This document shows positions 15,818 through 23,998 of a stretch of 64,000 nt of DNA, one piece after another (within the stretch, counting starts at the first letter, position 1; every line of letters begins with the position of its first letter). Origin of the DNA: Marinoscillum sp049115815 (GTDB taxonomy: Bacteria > Bacteroidota > Bacteroidia > Cytophagales > Cyclobacteriaceae); contig JAGDZO010000019.1 of NCBI GenBank assembly GCA_049115815.1, positions 248,001-312,000 on the forward strand, given 5' to 3'. A program made the position numbers and the translations under genes. A model generated the notes under the pieces. It made no database searches, was not told the DNA's origin, and saw nothing but the letters and a program-made list of their open reading frames with translations.

Positions 15818-17863
15818 ATGCTTTCAGGTAAACTCAAAATAAGACTTTCTTTTTTAGCCGGCATCCTGTCCTGGTTACTCTTCACATTTTTCGATTTATA
15901 CCTTCTCTTCGTGGAGCAGTATCAGTTAAATGTGGAGCTTTCGGCCATTGTCCCTCAGATTTTCCTGACCGCAACTGTACTTAGTACGCTAGCCTTTTAC
16001 CGCTATACTATCACCAAGGCGGATAGCATCAATTTCATAGATCTGTTATGGAAAGTGTTTATCACCGGACTAGCCACCACCATTGGCTCACTGCTGATCA
16101 GACTGTTCTTTTACATCTTTTCTCGTAGCACGATTAGCCAAAATCCTTTCACTGTCAATTTCCTTTATGACATTCTAATTGGATTGTTAATCGTTTACTT
16201 GGTATCAACTTTTGTTGTATGGAAACGTCTGATCCTTTATCAAAAATCAAAAAACCTCATCCAACTCTGGGGCTTTTTCGAATACGCTTTGCTTGCGAGT
16301 TTGGTCTTTGACTTGTTTGGCAATACGTTTCTCAGTGTCAACTTTAACACTGCTTTGATCTTCCTTGGCGGGTTAAGTTTGATCTTGTCATTTAACCTCA
16401 AATGGATCGCCTATCTCAACTTCAAGCAGAAGTGGAAAAGCATCTTATTCATTCTGCTTTCTGGCATCTATCTGTACCATTTCATTCTAAACATCCTGAA
16501 TTTCTCCGATACAGGCGTGCTGCACATGGAACTAATGAATCGAACTTATTTCGTTTCATTGTTCGTTTTTATTCTGCTCTATGCAGGCATATCAATCCTG
16601 GTCACATTATTCAATTTGCCTACCTCTTCTGTTTTCGAAAGAAAGATGCAGGAAGCCATAGATTTTCAAAAACTGAGTCAGTCGATCCCTGCGGGACAAA
16701 GTGCCGAGCAGACCTATGACATATTGATAGAGAGTTCTATGAGTGCTGTATTTGCTGATGCGGCTTGGCTGGAAATCAAAGACCAAGGTCCGGTACTAAT
16801 CACCAAGGGAATCACCAAGTTAGCAGTAGAGGACATTAAGGATAGCGTAAAACAAGATTCTGTAAGAAAAACACTGAATTACCAATTTGGTAATGACTTT
16901 ACTCCATCCAAGGTTATCGGTTCACTAAGTCACCCTGATTACAAGTCAATCCTGTGTATGCCTCTGATCATTCAAAACACTCAGATTGGCATACTAACCT
17001 TGCTCCAAGGTGTTTCCGATGCTTATAATCGTGAAATGGTTGAAATCATCACGACTTTCGTCAATCAAGCTTGCGTTTCAATCGAAAACTTTCGCCTAAT
17101 CGGAGAGGCCATAGAAACAGAGCGTTACAAGGAGCAGCTTAAGATTGCCAAAAATGTGCAAAAAAGTCTTCTTCCAGAAATACTCAAACATGACTCCAAT
17201 TTTGAAATAGAGGCTTTCAGCATGGCTGCTGATGAAGTTGGAGGTGATTATTATGATATTCTAGAACCCGAAACTGGCATTTTTAACTTAATCATCGGAG
17301 ATGTATCGGGCAAAGGAACTTCGGCAGCCTTTAATATGGCTCAAATGCGTGGCATATTCCACAGCCTTGCACAGAAGGTTGAGAGCCCCTCGCAGTTCAT
17401 GATAGAGGCTAATAATGCAATAGGCAGATGTCTTGAGAGCAACTCATTTATCACTGCCATCTACATAGTTATCAATACTAGCCAGAGCCAATTTAGCTAC
17501 GTGCGCGCAGGTCATTGCCCTGGGCTGCTTTATAGAGCGAAAAGCGGTCAGATAGAAACACTAGAAAAAGATGGGTTGGGATTGGGTATTCTTAGAAACT
17601 CTAGCTTTGAAGATTACGTTCAAGAAGAAACCGTAACCTATCAGTCAGGAGATCTACTGCTTTTATACACAGATGGAATCTCCGAGGCAAAGAATCCAAG
17701 TAAGCATCAGTATGGAGCTGAGGGTTTACAAAATTCGTTGCTTAGACATATCGCCCTACCTACAGCTAAGATTAAAGAAAAACTCATCGAAGACTTGGTG
17801 TCATTTTTGGATGGCAACAAACTCGATGACGATTACACCTTGACATTGGTAAGATTTAAATAA
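15818..17863 (+). CDS. Membrane-bound SpoIIE/PP2C-family phosphatase with GAF domain
   Basis: A 681-residue signalling protein. About eight membrane segments (residues 10-270) precede a GAF-like domain (about 280-420), a short linker helix with EAIETERYKEQLKIAKNVQKSL, and a PP2C/SpoIIE catalytic domain (about 440-680). Metal-site motifs are ADEVGGDYYDI, GDVSGKGTSAA and LLYTDGISEAKN. Such phosphatases remove phosphate from STAS anti-sigma antagonists. The next two genes encode exactly a STAS protein and an RsbW-like kinase, separated by 5 bp and by a 4-bp overlap. The sensed signal is unknown; the membrane part or GAF domain would be the sensor. Confidence 0.92.
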   Translation: MLSGKLKIRLSFLAGILSWLLFTFFDLYLLFVEQYQLNVELSAIVPQIFLTATVLSTLAFYRYTITKADSINFIDLLWKVFITGLATTIGSLLIRLFFYIFSRSTISQNPFTVNFLYDILIGLLIVYLVSTFVVWKRLILYQKSKNLIQLWGFFEYALLASLVFDLFGNTFLSVNFNTALIFLGGLSLILSFNLKWIAYLNFKQKWKSILFILLSGIYLYHFILNILNFSDTGVLHMELMNRTYFVSLFVFILLYAGISILVTLFNLPTSSVFERKMQEAIDFQKLSQSIPAGQSAEQTYDILIESSMSAVFADAAWLEIKDQGPVLITKGITKLAVEDIKDSVKQDSVRKTLNYQFGNDFTPSKVIGSLSHPDYKSILCMPLIIQNTQIGILTLLQGVSDAYNREMVEIITTFVNQACVSIENFRLIGEAIETERYKEQLKIAKNVQKSLLPEILKHDSNFEIEAFSMAADEVGGDYYDILEPETGIFNLIIGDVSGKGTSAAFNMAQMRGIFHSLAQKVESPSQFMIEANNAIGRCLESNSFITAIYIVINTSQSQFSYVRAGHCPGLLYRAKSGQIETLEKDGLGLGILRNSSFEDYVQEETVTYQSGDLLLLYTDGISEAKNPSKHQYGAEGLQNSLLRHIALPTAKIKEKLIEDLVSFLDGNKLDDDYTLTLVRFK

Positions 17864-17868
17864 AGACA

Positions 17869-18204
17869 ATGATTAACATTAATTCAGAAAAGAAGGAATC
17901 ACATCAGCTCATCAAAGTGATTGGAGAAGTAGATGCTAGCACTTCTATTGAACTTGACAATGCTCTAAAAGCGGCTGCAGAAGTTGGATCTGATATTCTC
18001 ATGGATCTACAATCTCTAGAATATATTTCTTCCGCCGGGTTGGGTGTGTTTATTTCTTATCTGGATGAATTCAAATCCAGAGATATTAAACTAGTCATTT
18101 TTGGTCTGAATGCTAAAGTGCTTGAGGTATTCGAAATTCTTGGGTTGCAACACCTAATGACCATCACTTCCGATTTTGAAACAGCCATTGATAAAATTAA
18201 ATGA
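17869..18204 (+). CDS. STAS-domain anti-anti-sigma-type protein
   Basis: A 111-residue single STAS domain. The DLQSLEYISSAGLGVFISYLDE motif carries the serine pair at 54-55, the second of which is the normal phosphorylation site in SpoIIAA/RsbV proteins. In partner switching the unphosphorylated form binds the RsbW-like kinase and releases the kinase's other client. It lies between the SpoIIE phosphatase gene (5-bp gap) and the kinase gene (4-bp overlap). No sigma factor gene is nearby, so the client may be a different protein. Confidence 0.92.
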   Translation: MININSEKKESHQLIKVIGEVDASTSIELDNALKAAAEVGSDILMDLQSLEYISSAGLGVFISYLDEFKSRDIKLVIFGLNAKVLEVFEILGLQHLMTITSDFETAIDKIK

Positions 18205-18614
18205 ATAAAAAGCTCAACATAGCGTGTAGTAAAGCCAACCTTGCGACTATTCGCGACTTTGTTGGACGCCACCTGCTGGAGCAAGAGTTGTCGGATCTTG
18301 AAGTTCATAAGATAGTTTTAGCTGTGGACGAAGTATGCGCCAACCTGATTATTCACTCAAACAACTGCAACCCTACTCACCAAATAGAAATAATGGTGAA
18401 CCTTGTGCCGCATGATCAGATCATATTTGTGATCAAAGACCAAGGAATAAGTTTTAATCCAGCGGTATATGCCGAACCTTCGATGGATGAGATCATTTCT
18501 TCGCGCCGAAAGGGTGGCGTAGGATTAATGTTGGTCAAAAGAATAATGGACAAAATAGAGTTCACAACGGAGAAGAATTACAATATTTGCACGCTTACAA
18601 AAAAGCTTGATTAA
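18201..18614 (+). CDS. RsbW-like ATP-binding serine kinase / anti-sigma-type factor
   Basis: A 137-residue GHKL ATPase of the HATPase_c_2 group. The N-box is AVDEVCANLIIHS (E44 and N48), the G1 box is IKDQGISFNP, and the G2 box is GGVGLMLVKRIMDK. These are the parts needed to bind ATP and phosphorylate the STAS protein encoded just before it. Its ATG overlaps the STAS gene by 4 bp, and its TAA overlaps the next ATG (TAATG). The regulated client is not visible here. Bacteroidota lack a classic sigma-B, so the output is an open question. Confidence 0.9.
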   Translation: MNKKLNIACSKANLATIRDFVGRHLLEQELSDLEVHKIVLAVDEVCANLIIHSNNCNPTHQIEIMVNLVPHDQIIFVIKDQGISFNPAVYAEPSMDEIISSRRKGGVGLMLVKRIMDKIEFTTEKNYNICTLTKKLD

Positions 18615-19465
18615 TGAGGCATTGTTGGATATTGCTGGTCATAATTCTTAGCGGATGTGAGTTTTTCACACCTAAAGAGACCCAAGCTGAAAAGCCCATA
18701 GCGAAAAGCATGACCAACTATCTTTATCCCTCAGATTTGGATGGCCTTTTTTCAATGAACTTAACCTACGAGGACAGCACCAAACTAGCTGAAAAATACA
18801 TTGATGATTGGGCACGAAAGCAGCTGATGATAGCTAAATCTTCTGAGGCCATCAATTTCAATGAGGCCGAAATAGAGCGTAAAGTATTGGATTATCGATA
18901 TGCTCTTATGGTTCATGCTTTTGAAAAACAATTCATCAATGAAAATCTGGATCGTGAGGTCAGTGATGAAGCGATTGTGGCTTACTATGAAGAAAAACAA
19001 GACAACTTCTTATTACGCCAAAATATTGTGAAATGCATATTTGCTAAAATTCCACGTGATGCTCCTAATCTCAGACAGTTCAGAAGAAATTTCAGAGAAT
19101 ATCCCAAAGGAAACATGGAGGATATGACCTCTTATATTTCGCAATTTGCGGTGAAATCCTTTTTGGAAGACTCGGTGTGGATCATTTTTGATGAGTTGAT
19201 AATTGGTACTCCTTTAGAAAAACTCGAACGAAAAGACCAATTCATCAGCAAAAACACCTATTCTGAAACTAACGATGAGGAATTTGTTTATTTTGTAAAA
19301 ATCCTAGAATTCAAAATTTCGAATGAGGTATCTCCGTTAGAGTTTATTAAGGATGACATTAGTAATATCATCATCAACAAAAGAAAAATAGCCCTAAAAA
19401 AGGAGCTAGAGGATCAAATCTATGAAGATGCCAAGCAAAAAAATCTGTATGAAATATATCGTTAA
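18614..19465 (+). CDS. SurA/PrsA-like chaperone lipoprotein lacking a clear PPIase domain
   Basis: A 283-residue predicted lipoprotein (signal peptide with lipobox LSGC, Cys at 15). The N-terminal part is helical, with EKYIDDWARKQLMIAKS and IEAYYEEK-type helices like the chaperone domain of SurA/PrsA. The middle region does not show the usual parvulin fold motifs, so it may be a chaperone without isomerase activity. It is followed directly by a SurA-type gene that it overlaps by about 17 bp, which supports a shared role in outer-membrane protein folding. Its start overlaps the RsbW-like gene stop. Confidence 0.75.
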   Translation: MRHCWILLVIILSGCEFFTPKETQAEKPIAKSMTNYLYPSDLDGLFSMNLTYEDSTKLAEKYIDDWARKQLMIAKSSEAINFNEAEIERKVLDYRYALMVHAFEKQFINENLDREVSDEAIVAYYEEKQDNFLLRQNIVKCIFAKIPRDAPNLRQFRRNFREYPKGNMEDMTSYISQFAVKSFLEDSVWIIFDELIIGTPLEKLERKDQFISKNTYSETNDEEFVYFVKILEFKISNEVSPLEFIKDDISNIIINKRKIALKKELEDQIYEDAKQKNLYEIYR

Positions 19466-20771
19466 AGGAATCTTCCTTTTGCTGCCATTTTTATCTTTCG
19501 CACAGACGAATAGTGTTGTAGTTGACAAAATCATAGCGAAAGTTGACAACTACATTGTCCTACAGTCCGATTTGGAAAAGGCATATTTGGATTACCTATC
19601 ACGTGGTGAGTTTAGAGATGCTAATGCTAAATGTAGCATACTTGAGCAGCTGGTAGTCAATAAAATGATGCTGGCAAAAGCTGAAATTGATTCAATATAT
19701 GTGGATGACGTAGAGGTATTGACCAACATGAATCGGAGAGTCGATTACATGGTTTCGCAAATTGGCTCGGAAGATGAAATAGAGAAGTACTATGGGAAAT
19801 CTCTTGATGTCATAAGAGAAGAACTTTTTGATGATATCAAGGATCAAATGACGGTCCAAAAAATGCAAGGCGAAATCACAGCTGGCATAAAAGTATCACC
19901 TGCTGAAGTCAGAAAGTTTTTTAACAAAATCCCAAGTGATAGTTTGCCTTTCTTCTCAACAGAAGTAATGGTTGGACAAATAGTCAAAAAACCAACTCCT
20001 GGAAGAAAGCAAAAAGATGATGTTAAAAAACTGATGTACGAATTAAGAGGTCGAATCCTTAAGGGTGAATCTTTTGCGGCTTTAGCGAGGCAATACTCAG
20101 AAGACCCAGGAAGTGCATCTCGTGGTGGGGAGCTACCGTTTTATAAACGTGGTGATCTGGCCCCCGAGTTTGAAGCTAGCGCCATGACTCTAGCTGAAAA
20201 TGAGCTCTCTATGCCGATCGAAACTCAGTTCGGGTTTCACCTTATTGAGCTACAGCAAAAACGCGGTAACACCTTTAAGACAAGGCATATTCTAATGTCA
20301 CCCAAGCCGTCGCTGGAAGATGAAAAGATTTCTGAAGAATTCTTAGATAGTCTAAGAACTGTTATCATAGCAGATAGCATTAGTTTTCAAGCGGCCGCCA
20401 AGGAGCATTCAGATGATCAACTGACATCATCTAGTGGTGGGTTTTTTATGGATGGCAATGAATCCACACGTGTTTCTGTTGAAGAGCTCGACCCAACTAT
20501 CTTCTTTACCTTGGACACAATGACACTGGGCACGATTAGCAAACCCATAGAATTTCAGCAGCCTGACGGATCAAAGGCCTTTAGAATACTTTACTATAAG
20601 GAACGAGTTGCTCCGCATGAAGCGAACCTAAAACAGGACTATCAAAAGATAGCAACAGCCACGCTGAATAATAAAAGGAATGAAATTTTGTCAAAATGGT
20701 TTGAAAAGGCCAGAGAGGATGTTTTTATTGAAATCGATCCAGAATATCAAAACTGCAAGCTACTAGAATAA
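19449..20771 (+). CDS. surA: SurA-like periplasmic peptidyl-prolyl isomerase/chaperone
   Basis: A 440-residue exported chaperone. The signal peptide is MKYIVKGIFLLLPFLSFAQ if ATG 19449 is used. I prefer it to the upstream ATG at 19422, which would add a charged stretch before the signal. The SurA N-domain (IIAKVDNYIVLQSDLEKAY) is followed by two parvulin domains. The first spans about 165-265, with YSEDPGSASRGGELPFYKRGDLAPEFE and FGFHLIEL, and the second about 270-375. The protein assists outer-membrane protein assembly. It lies in a run with the lipoprotein and a MoxR ATPase. Confidence 0.92.
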   Translation: MKYIVKGIFLLLPFLSFAQTNSVVVDKIIAKVDNYIVLQSDLEKAYLDYLSRGEFRDANAKCSILEQLVVNKMMLAKAEIDSIYVDDVEVLTNMNRRVDYMVSQIGSEDEIEKYYGKSLDVIREELFDDIKDQMTVQKMQGEITAGIKVSPAEVRKFFNKIPSDSLPFFSTEVMVGQIVKKPTPGRKQKDDVKKLMYELRGRILKGESFAALARQYSEDPGSASRGGELPFYKRGDLAPEFEASAMTLAENELSMPIETQFGFHLIELQQKRGNTFKTRHILMSPKPSLEDEKISEEFLDSLRTVIIADSISFQAAAKEHSDDQLTSSSGGFFMDGNESTRVSVEELDPTIFFTLDTMTLGTISKPIEFQQPDGSKAFRILYYKERVAPHEANLKQDYQKIATATLNNKRNEILSKWFEKAREDVFIEIDPEYQNCKLLE

Positions 20772-20785
20772 AGAATTTAAAGTAC

Positions 20786-21751
20786 ATGTCTGAAAATAAG
20801 AACGAAGTTGAACTAGCCCAATCACTGCATGCTGCATTTGAACAGCTAGAAGAAGAGATAGGCAAACAGGTAATTGGTCAAAAAGAGGTTGTACGTCTCT
20901 TGATAATCTCCATTTTTTGTGGCGGACATTCCTTGTTGGTTGGTGTTCCTGGTTTAGCTAAGACTTTGCTAGTTCAGACCATTTCTAATGCTCTTGGTCT
21001 AGATTTTAACAGAATCCAATTTACTCCAGACCTTATGCCTTCTGACGTTCTTGGCGCTGAGACCTTGGATCAAGACAGAAACCTTCGATTTATCAAAGGA
21101 CCGATCTTTTCTAATGTTGTCTTGGCGGATGAAATCAATAGAACTCCTCCAAAAACACAATCAGCACTGCTGGAAGCAATGCAGGAGGGAGCAGTAACAA
21201 TTGGTGGTAAGAATTATGTTTTGGATAAGCCTTTTTTCGTCCTTGCCACTCAAAACCCAATTGAGCAAGAAGGGACTTATCCGCTGCCTGAGGCACAACT
21301 TGACAGGTTTATGTTCATGATCAAGCTAGATTATCCATCTCTTCAGGAAGAGCTTGAAATTATCAAACAAACTACAGGAGGTGCAGATAAAATCATCAAC
21401 AAGGTAATTTCTAAAGAAGACATTTTGTCTTTTCAACAGTTGGTCAAAAAAGTACCCGTTCCAGATAATGTTTTCGAATACATTGTTGGATTGGTCCACA
21501 AAACAAGACCAATGAGGGAAAATGGAAGTGATTTGAGTAATGAATATCTGGAATGGGGTGCAGGACCAAGAGCGAGTCAATTTCTGGTACTAGCTTCAAA
21601 ATGCAATGCATTACTCAAAGGGAAATACTCACCAGACATTGAAGATGTGAAAGAAATAGCCGAACCTGTATTAGTCCATCGAATTGTAAGAAACTTCAAG
21701 GCTGAAGCTGAGGGAAAAACGGAAGAGCAACTAATCCAAAACCTCCTTTAA
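20786..21751 (+). CDS. MoxR family AAA+ ATPase
   Basis: A 321-residue AAA+ protein. Walker A is GVPGLAKT (residues 53-60), Walker B VVLADEINR, and sensor-1 ATQNPIEQEGTYPLPEAQLDRF, the diagnostic MoxR block. MoxR ATPases act with von Willebrand-domain proteins in protein maturation or stress response. The usual partners (DUF58, vWA/BatA genes) are not next to it here. It follows surA by 14 bp. Its stop codon abuts that of pheS on the other strand with no gap. Confidence 0.93.
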   Translation: MSENKNEVELAQSLHAAFEQLEEEIGKQVIGQKEVVRLLIISIFCGGHSLLVGVPGLAKTLLVQTISNALGLDFNRIQFTPDLMPSDVLGAETLDQDRNLRFIKGPIFSNVVLADEINRTPPKTQSALLEAMQEGAVTIGGKNYVLDKPFFVLATQNPIEQEGTYPLPEAQLDRFMFMIKLDYPSLQEELEIIKQTTGGADKIINKVISKEDILSFQQLVKKVPVPDNVFEYIVGLVHKTRPMRENGSDLSNEYLEWGAGPRASQFLVLASKCNALLKGKYSPDIEDVKEIAEPVLVHRIVRNFKAEAEGKTEEQLIQNLL

Positions 21752-22762
21752 TCAGAATTGTTGAAGAAATCGAACATCATTTTCTGAGAATAGTCGGATA
21801 TCATTGATTTGGTATTTAAGCATGGTAATGCGCTCAATACCCATCCCAAAAGCAAAGCCACTATACTCTTTAGAATCTATGCCACAGCTTTCTAACACGT
21901 TGGGATCCACCATGCCTGAGCCTCCTATTTCTACCCAACCAGTATGCTTACATATTTTACATCCATCACCTTTACATATAAAGCAACTAATATCAATTTC
22001 CGCACTTGGCTCTGTAAAAGGAAAATAAGAGGGTCGAAACCTGATCTCTGTGCTCATACCGAATAGTTCTTGAGCAAAGTGATAAATCGTCTCTTTAAGA
22101 TCCTTAAAAGACACTTTCTTATCTACATACAAACCCTCTACCTGATTGAAAAAGCAATGTGCTCTTGCTGAGATGGCCTCATTTCGATATACACGACCGG
22201 GCATAATAGATCTAAAAGGTGGTTTTCCTGATTCCATCAATCGGACCTGGACATTAGATGTATGTGTGCGCAGTAAAATGTCTGGATTTTTTGTAATAAA
22301 ATAGGTGTCCTGCATTTCTCTCGCGGGATGATTTTCAGGAAAATTCAATGCGGTGAAATTATGAAAATCATCTTCGATTTCTGGGCCTTCCTTCACACTG
22401 AATCCTTGTCTTTCGAATATCTGAATAATTCGATTCTTAACTGTAGTTAGCGGATGAATAGATCCAAGTAAAACGGATGGAGGCAAGGTCACATCCAAAT
22501 CCTGCTCTACATCAGAATTGGTTTGACTTTCAATAGAAGAGATGAGTTCCTTGAACCGAGTTTGTGCTGATTGCTTAAAATCATTGAGCACACCACCTAG
22601 AACTTTCTTCTGATCATTTGGGATGGTTTTGAACTCATCAAACAATGAGTTAATTACCCCTTTTCTACTGATATATTTTAAGCGAAATGCTTCAAGTTCT
22701 TCTTGAGTGGAAGCTGTTGATTTTCGTATTTCCTCTAGATAATTCTCGATTTTCTCCTTCAT
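21752..22762 (-). CDS. pheS: Phenylalanyl-tRNA synthetase alpha subunit
   Basis: A 336-residue subunit that charges tRNA-Phe together with PheT (not in this window). An N-terminal coiled-coil-like arm (about 1-90) precedes the class II catalytic core: GSIHPLT, VKEGPEIEDD, RTHTSNVQVR, HCFFNQVEGLYVD, FTEPSAEIDI, and motif 3 FAFGMGIERITML. A cysteine-rich CFICKGDGCKICKHTGW insert lies near 260; this is normal for many bacterial PheS and may bind zinc. Complete length fits the family. Confidence 0.96.
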   Translation of the reverse strand: MKEKIENYLEEIRKSTASTQEELEAFRLKYISRKGVINSLFDEFKTIPNDQKKVLGGVLNDFKQSAQTRFKELISSIESQTNSDVEQDLDVTLPPSVLLGSIHPLTTVKNRIIQIFERQGFSVKEGPEIEDDFHNFTALNFPENHPAREMQDTYFITKNPDILLRTHTSNVQVRLMESGKPPFRSIMPGRVYRNEAISARAHCFFNQVEGLYVDKKVSFKDLKETIYHFAQELFGMSTEIRFRPSYFPFTEPSAEIDISCFICKGDGCKICKHTGWVEIGGSGMVDPNVLESCGIDSKEYSGFAFGMGIERITMLKYQINDIRLFSENDVRFLQQF

Positions 22763-22782
22763 TGCTACTTTTCGACAGAAAG

Positions 22783-22790
22783 CAAAGTTA
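22783..22790 (-). promoter_or_regulatory. Candidate -7 box for pheS
   Basis: On the minus strand TAACTTTG matches the TAnnTTTG box and lies about 20 bp before the pheS ATG. No clear -33 TTG is seen at the expected distance, so confidence is low. Confidence 0.3.
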
Positions 22791-22806
22791 GCAAACCTCT
22801 AAGTCT

Positions 22807-23907
22807 TTAGGCGGATTTAGAAATGTAAAGGTGCTTTTCAGGCGACTCATTTTGGTCTTTAAGATTTTCGGGAATTCTCGATAGTCTAAACTCTAAGAAA
22901 AATAATAGCACAGAAATCAAAACAAGTCCTCCGATAATCAAAGGCATATTGGAAATAACTCCATTCAATAGTATAGCTAGAACAATGAAACAAAGATTAA
23001 TGGCTAAGAGCAAAAAGGTAGTCTGCCTGTCATTAAGCCCAAGTCTTTTAATCTCATGATGCAAGTGATTTCTATCAGGATCTAAAGGATTATTCCCATT
23101 CCAAAACCTGATAATAAATACCCTCAAGGTATCAACTATTGGAACGATCAAAACGAATAAAGCCAATGCTACAGGTGCTCCAACCTCAAAACCATATAGA
23201 GTCTTATTCCCCACTGTATTTAGCAAATGAATTGTAAAAGCTGCGATACTAAAACCCAATATCATAGATCCCGTATCGCCCATGAAAATCTTAGCCGGTT
23301 GCCAATTAAAAAATAGAAATGCAACCAGAGAACCTACCAGCGAACCACAGGCTGCAGCATAGACCATCTCTCCAGACAGATAAAATACAATCCCGTAAAA
23401 TGAGAGGATAAGGGCGCTTATTGAGCCTGCTAGTCCGTCGATCCCATCTATCAAATTAAAACTATTGGTAAGCCCAACAACAACGAAAATTGTGAAAAGC
23501 AAATTAAACCACTCTGGCATTTCATTGAAGCCAGCTAACCCGTAGAATCCAGTCAATTTCAATTCAGAAAACTGCGCGATCAAAAAAGCTGCAAATACCT
23601 GTGCGAATAATTTGTGCTTCGCTAAAAGTCCTGAGATATCATCTCTGAGGCCCATCACAAAAATGATTATTAGACCGAACAAAAAGTACTTGATACTACC
23701 TAATTCAACCAAGTTTACTGTCAGCAATAGAGCGAATAAAAAGCCAACGAAAATGGCAATACCGCCAAGAGCTGGAGTAGATACACTATGGTTCTTCCTT
23801 AGGTCTGGGTTATCCATGAGATCAATGGACACACTTACCTTAATTATCAAAGGAAGAAGTAAAAACGCAATGAATAACGCAGCTAATACTGCGATTAAGA
23901 TATTCAT
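22807..23907 (-). CDS. MraY/WecA-type undecaprenyl-phosphate N-acetylhexosaminyl-1-phosphate transferase
   Basis: A 366-residue polytopic membrane enzyme with about ten hydrophobic segments that loads a sugar-1-phosphate onto undecaprenyl phosphate. Family motifs are MDNPDLRKNHSVSTPALGG, the metal-binding FNLIDGIDGLAG, FMGDTGSMILGF, and DPDRNHLHHEIKRLG with the histidine cluster HHE. These fit the WecA/TagO branch rather than the cell-wall MraY branch. It marks the left edge of the exopolysaccharide island and could start an O-antigen, capsule or teichoic-acid-like chain. Substrate (likely UDP-GlcNAc) is inferred. Confidence 0.88.
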   Translation of the reverse strand: MNILIAVLAALFIAFLLLPLIIKVSVSIDLMDNPDLRKNHSVSTPALGGIAIFVGFLFALLLTVNLVELGSIKYFLFGLIIIFVMGLRDDISGLLAKHKLFAQVFAAFLIAQFSELKLTGFYGLAGFNEMPEWFNLLFTIFVVVGLTNSFNLIDGIDGLAGSISALILSFYGIVFYLSGEMVYAAACGSLVGSLVAFLFFNWQPAKIFMGDTGSMILGFSIAAFTIHLLNTVGNKTLYGFEVGAPVALALFVLIVPIVDTLRVFIIRFWNGNNPLDPDRNHLHHEIKRLGLNDRQTTFLLLAINLCFIVLAILLNGVISNMPLIIGGLVLISVLLFFLEFRLSRIPENLKDQNESPEKHLYISKSA

Positions 23908-23998
23908 ATTGACTTATTATTTTCTGATAGCAATATAATAATAAGTGTATATAATTATACTATTTTAATAAAGACGATGAGTGAAGCATTTTACTCGA

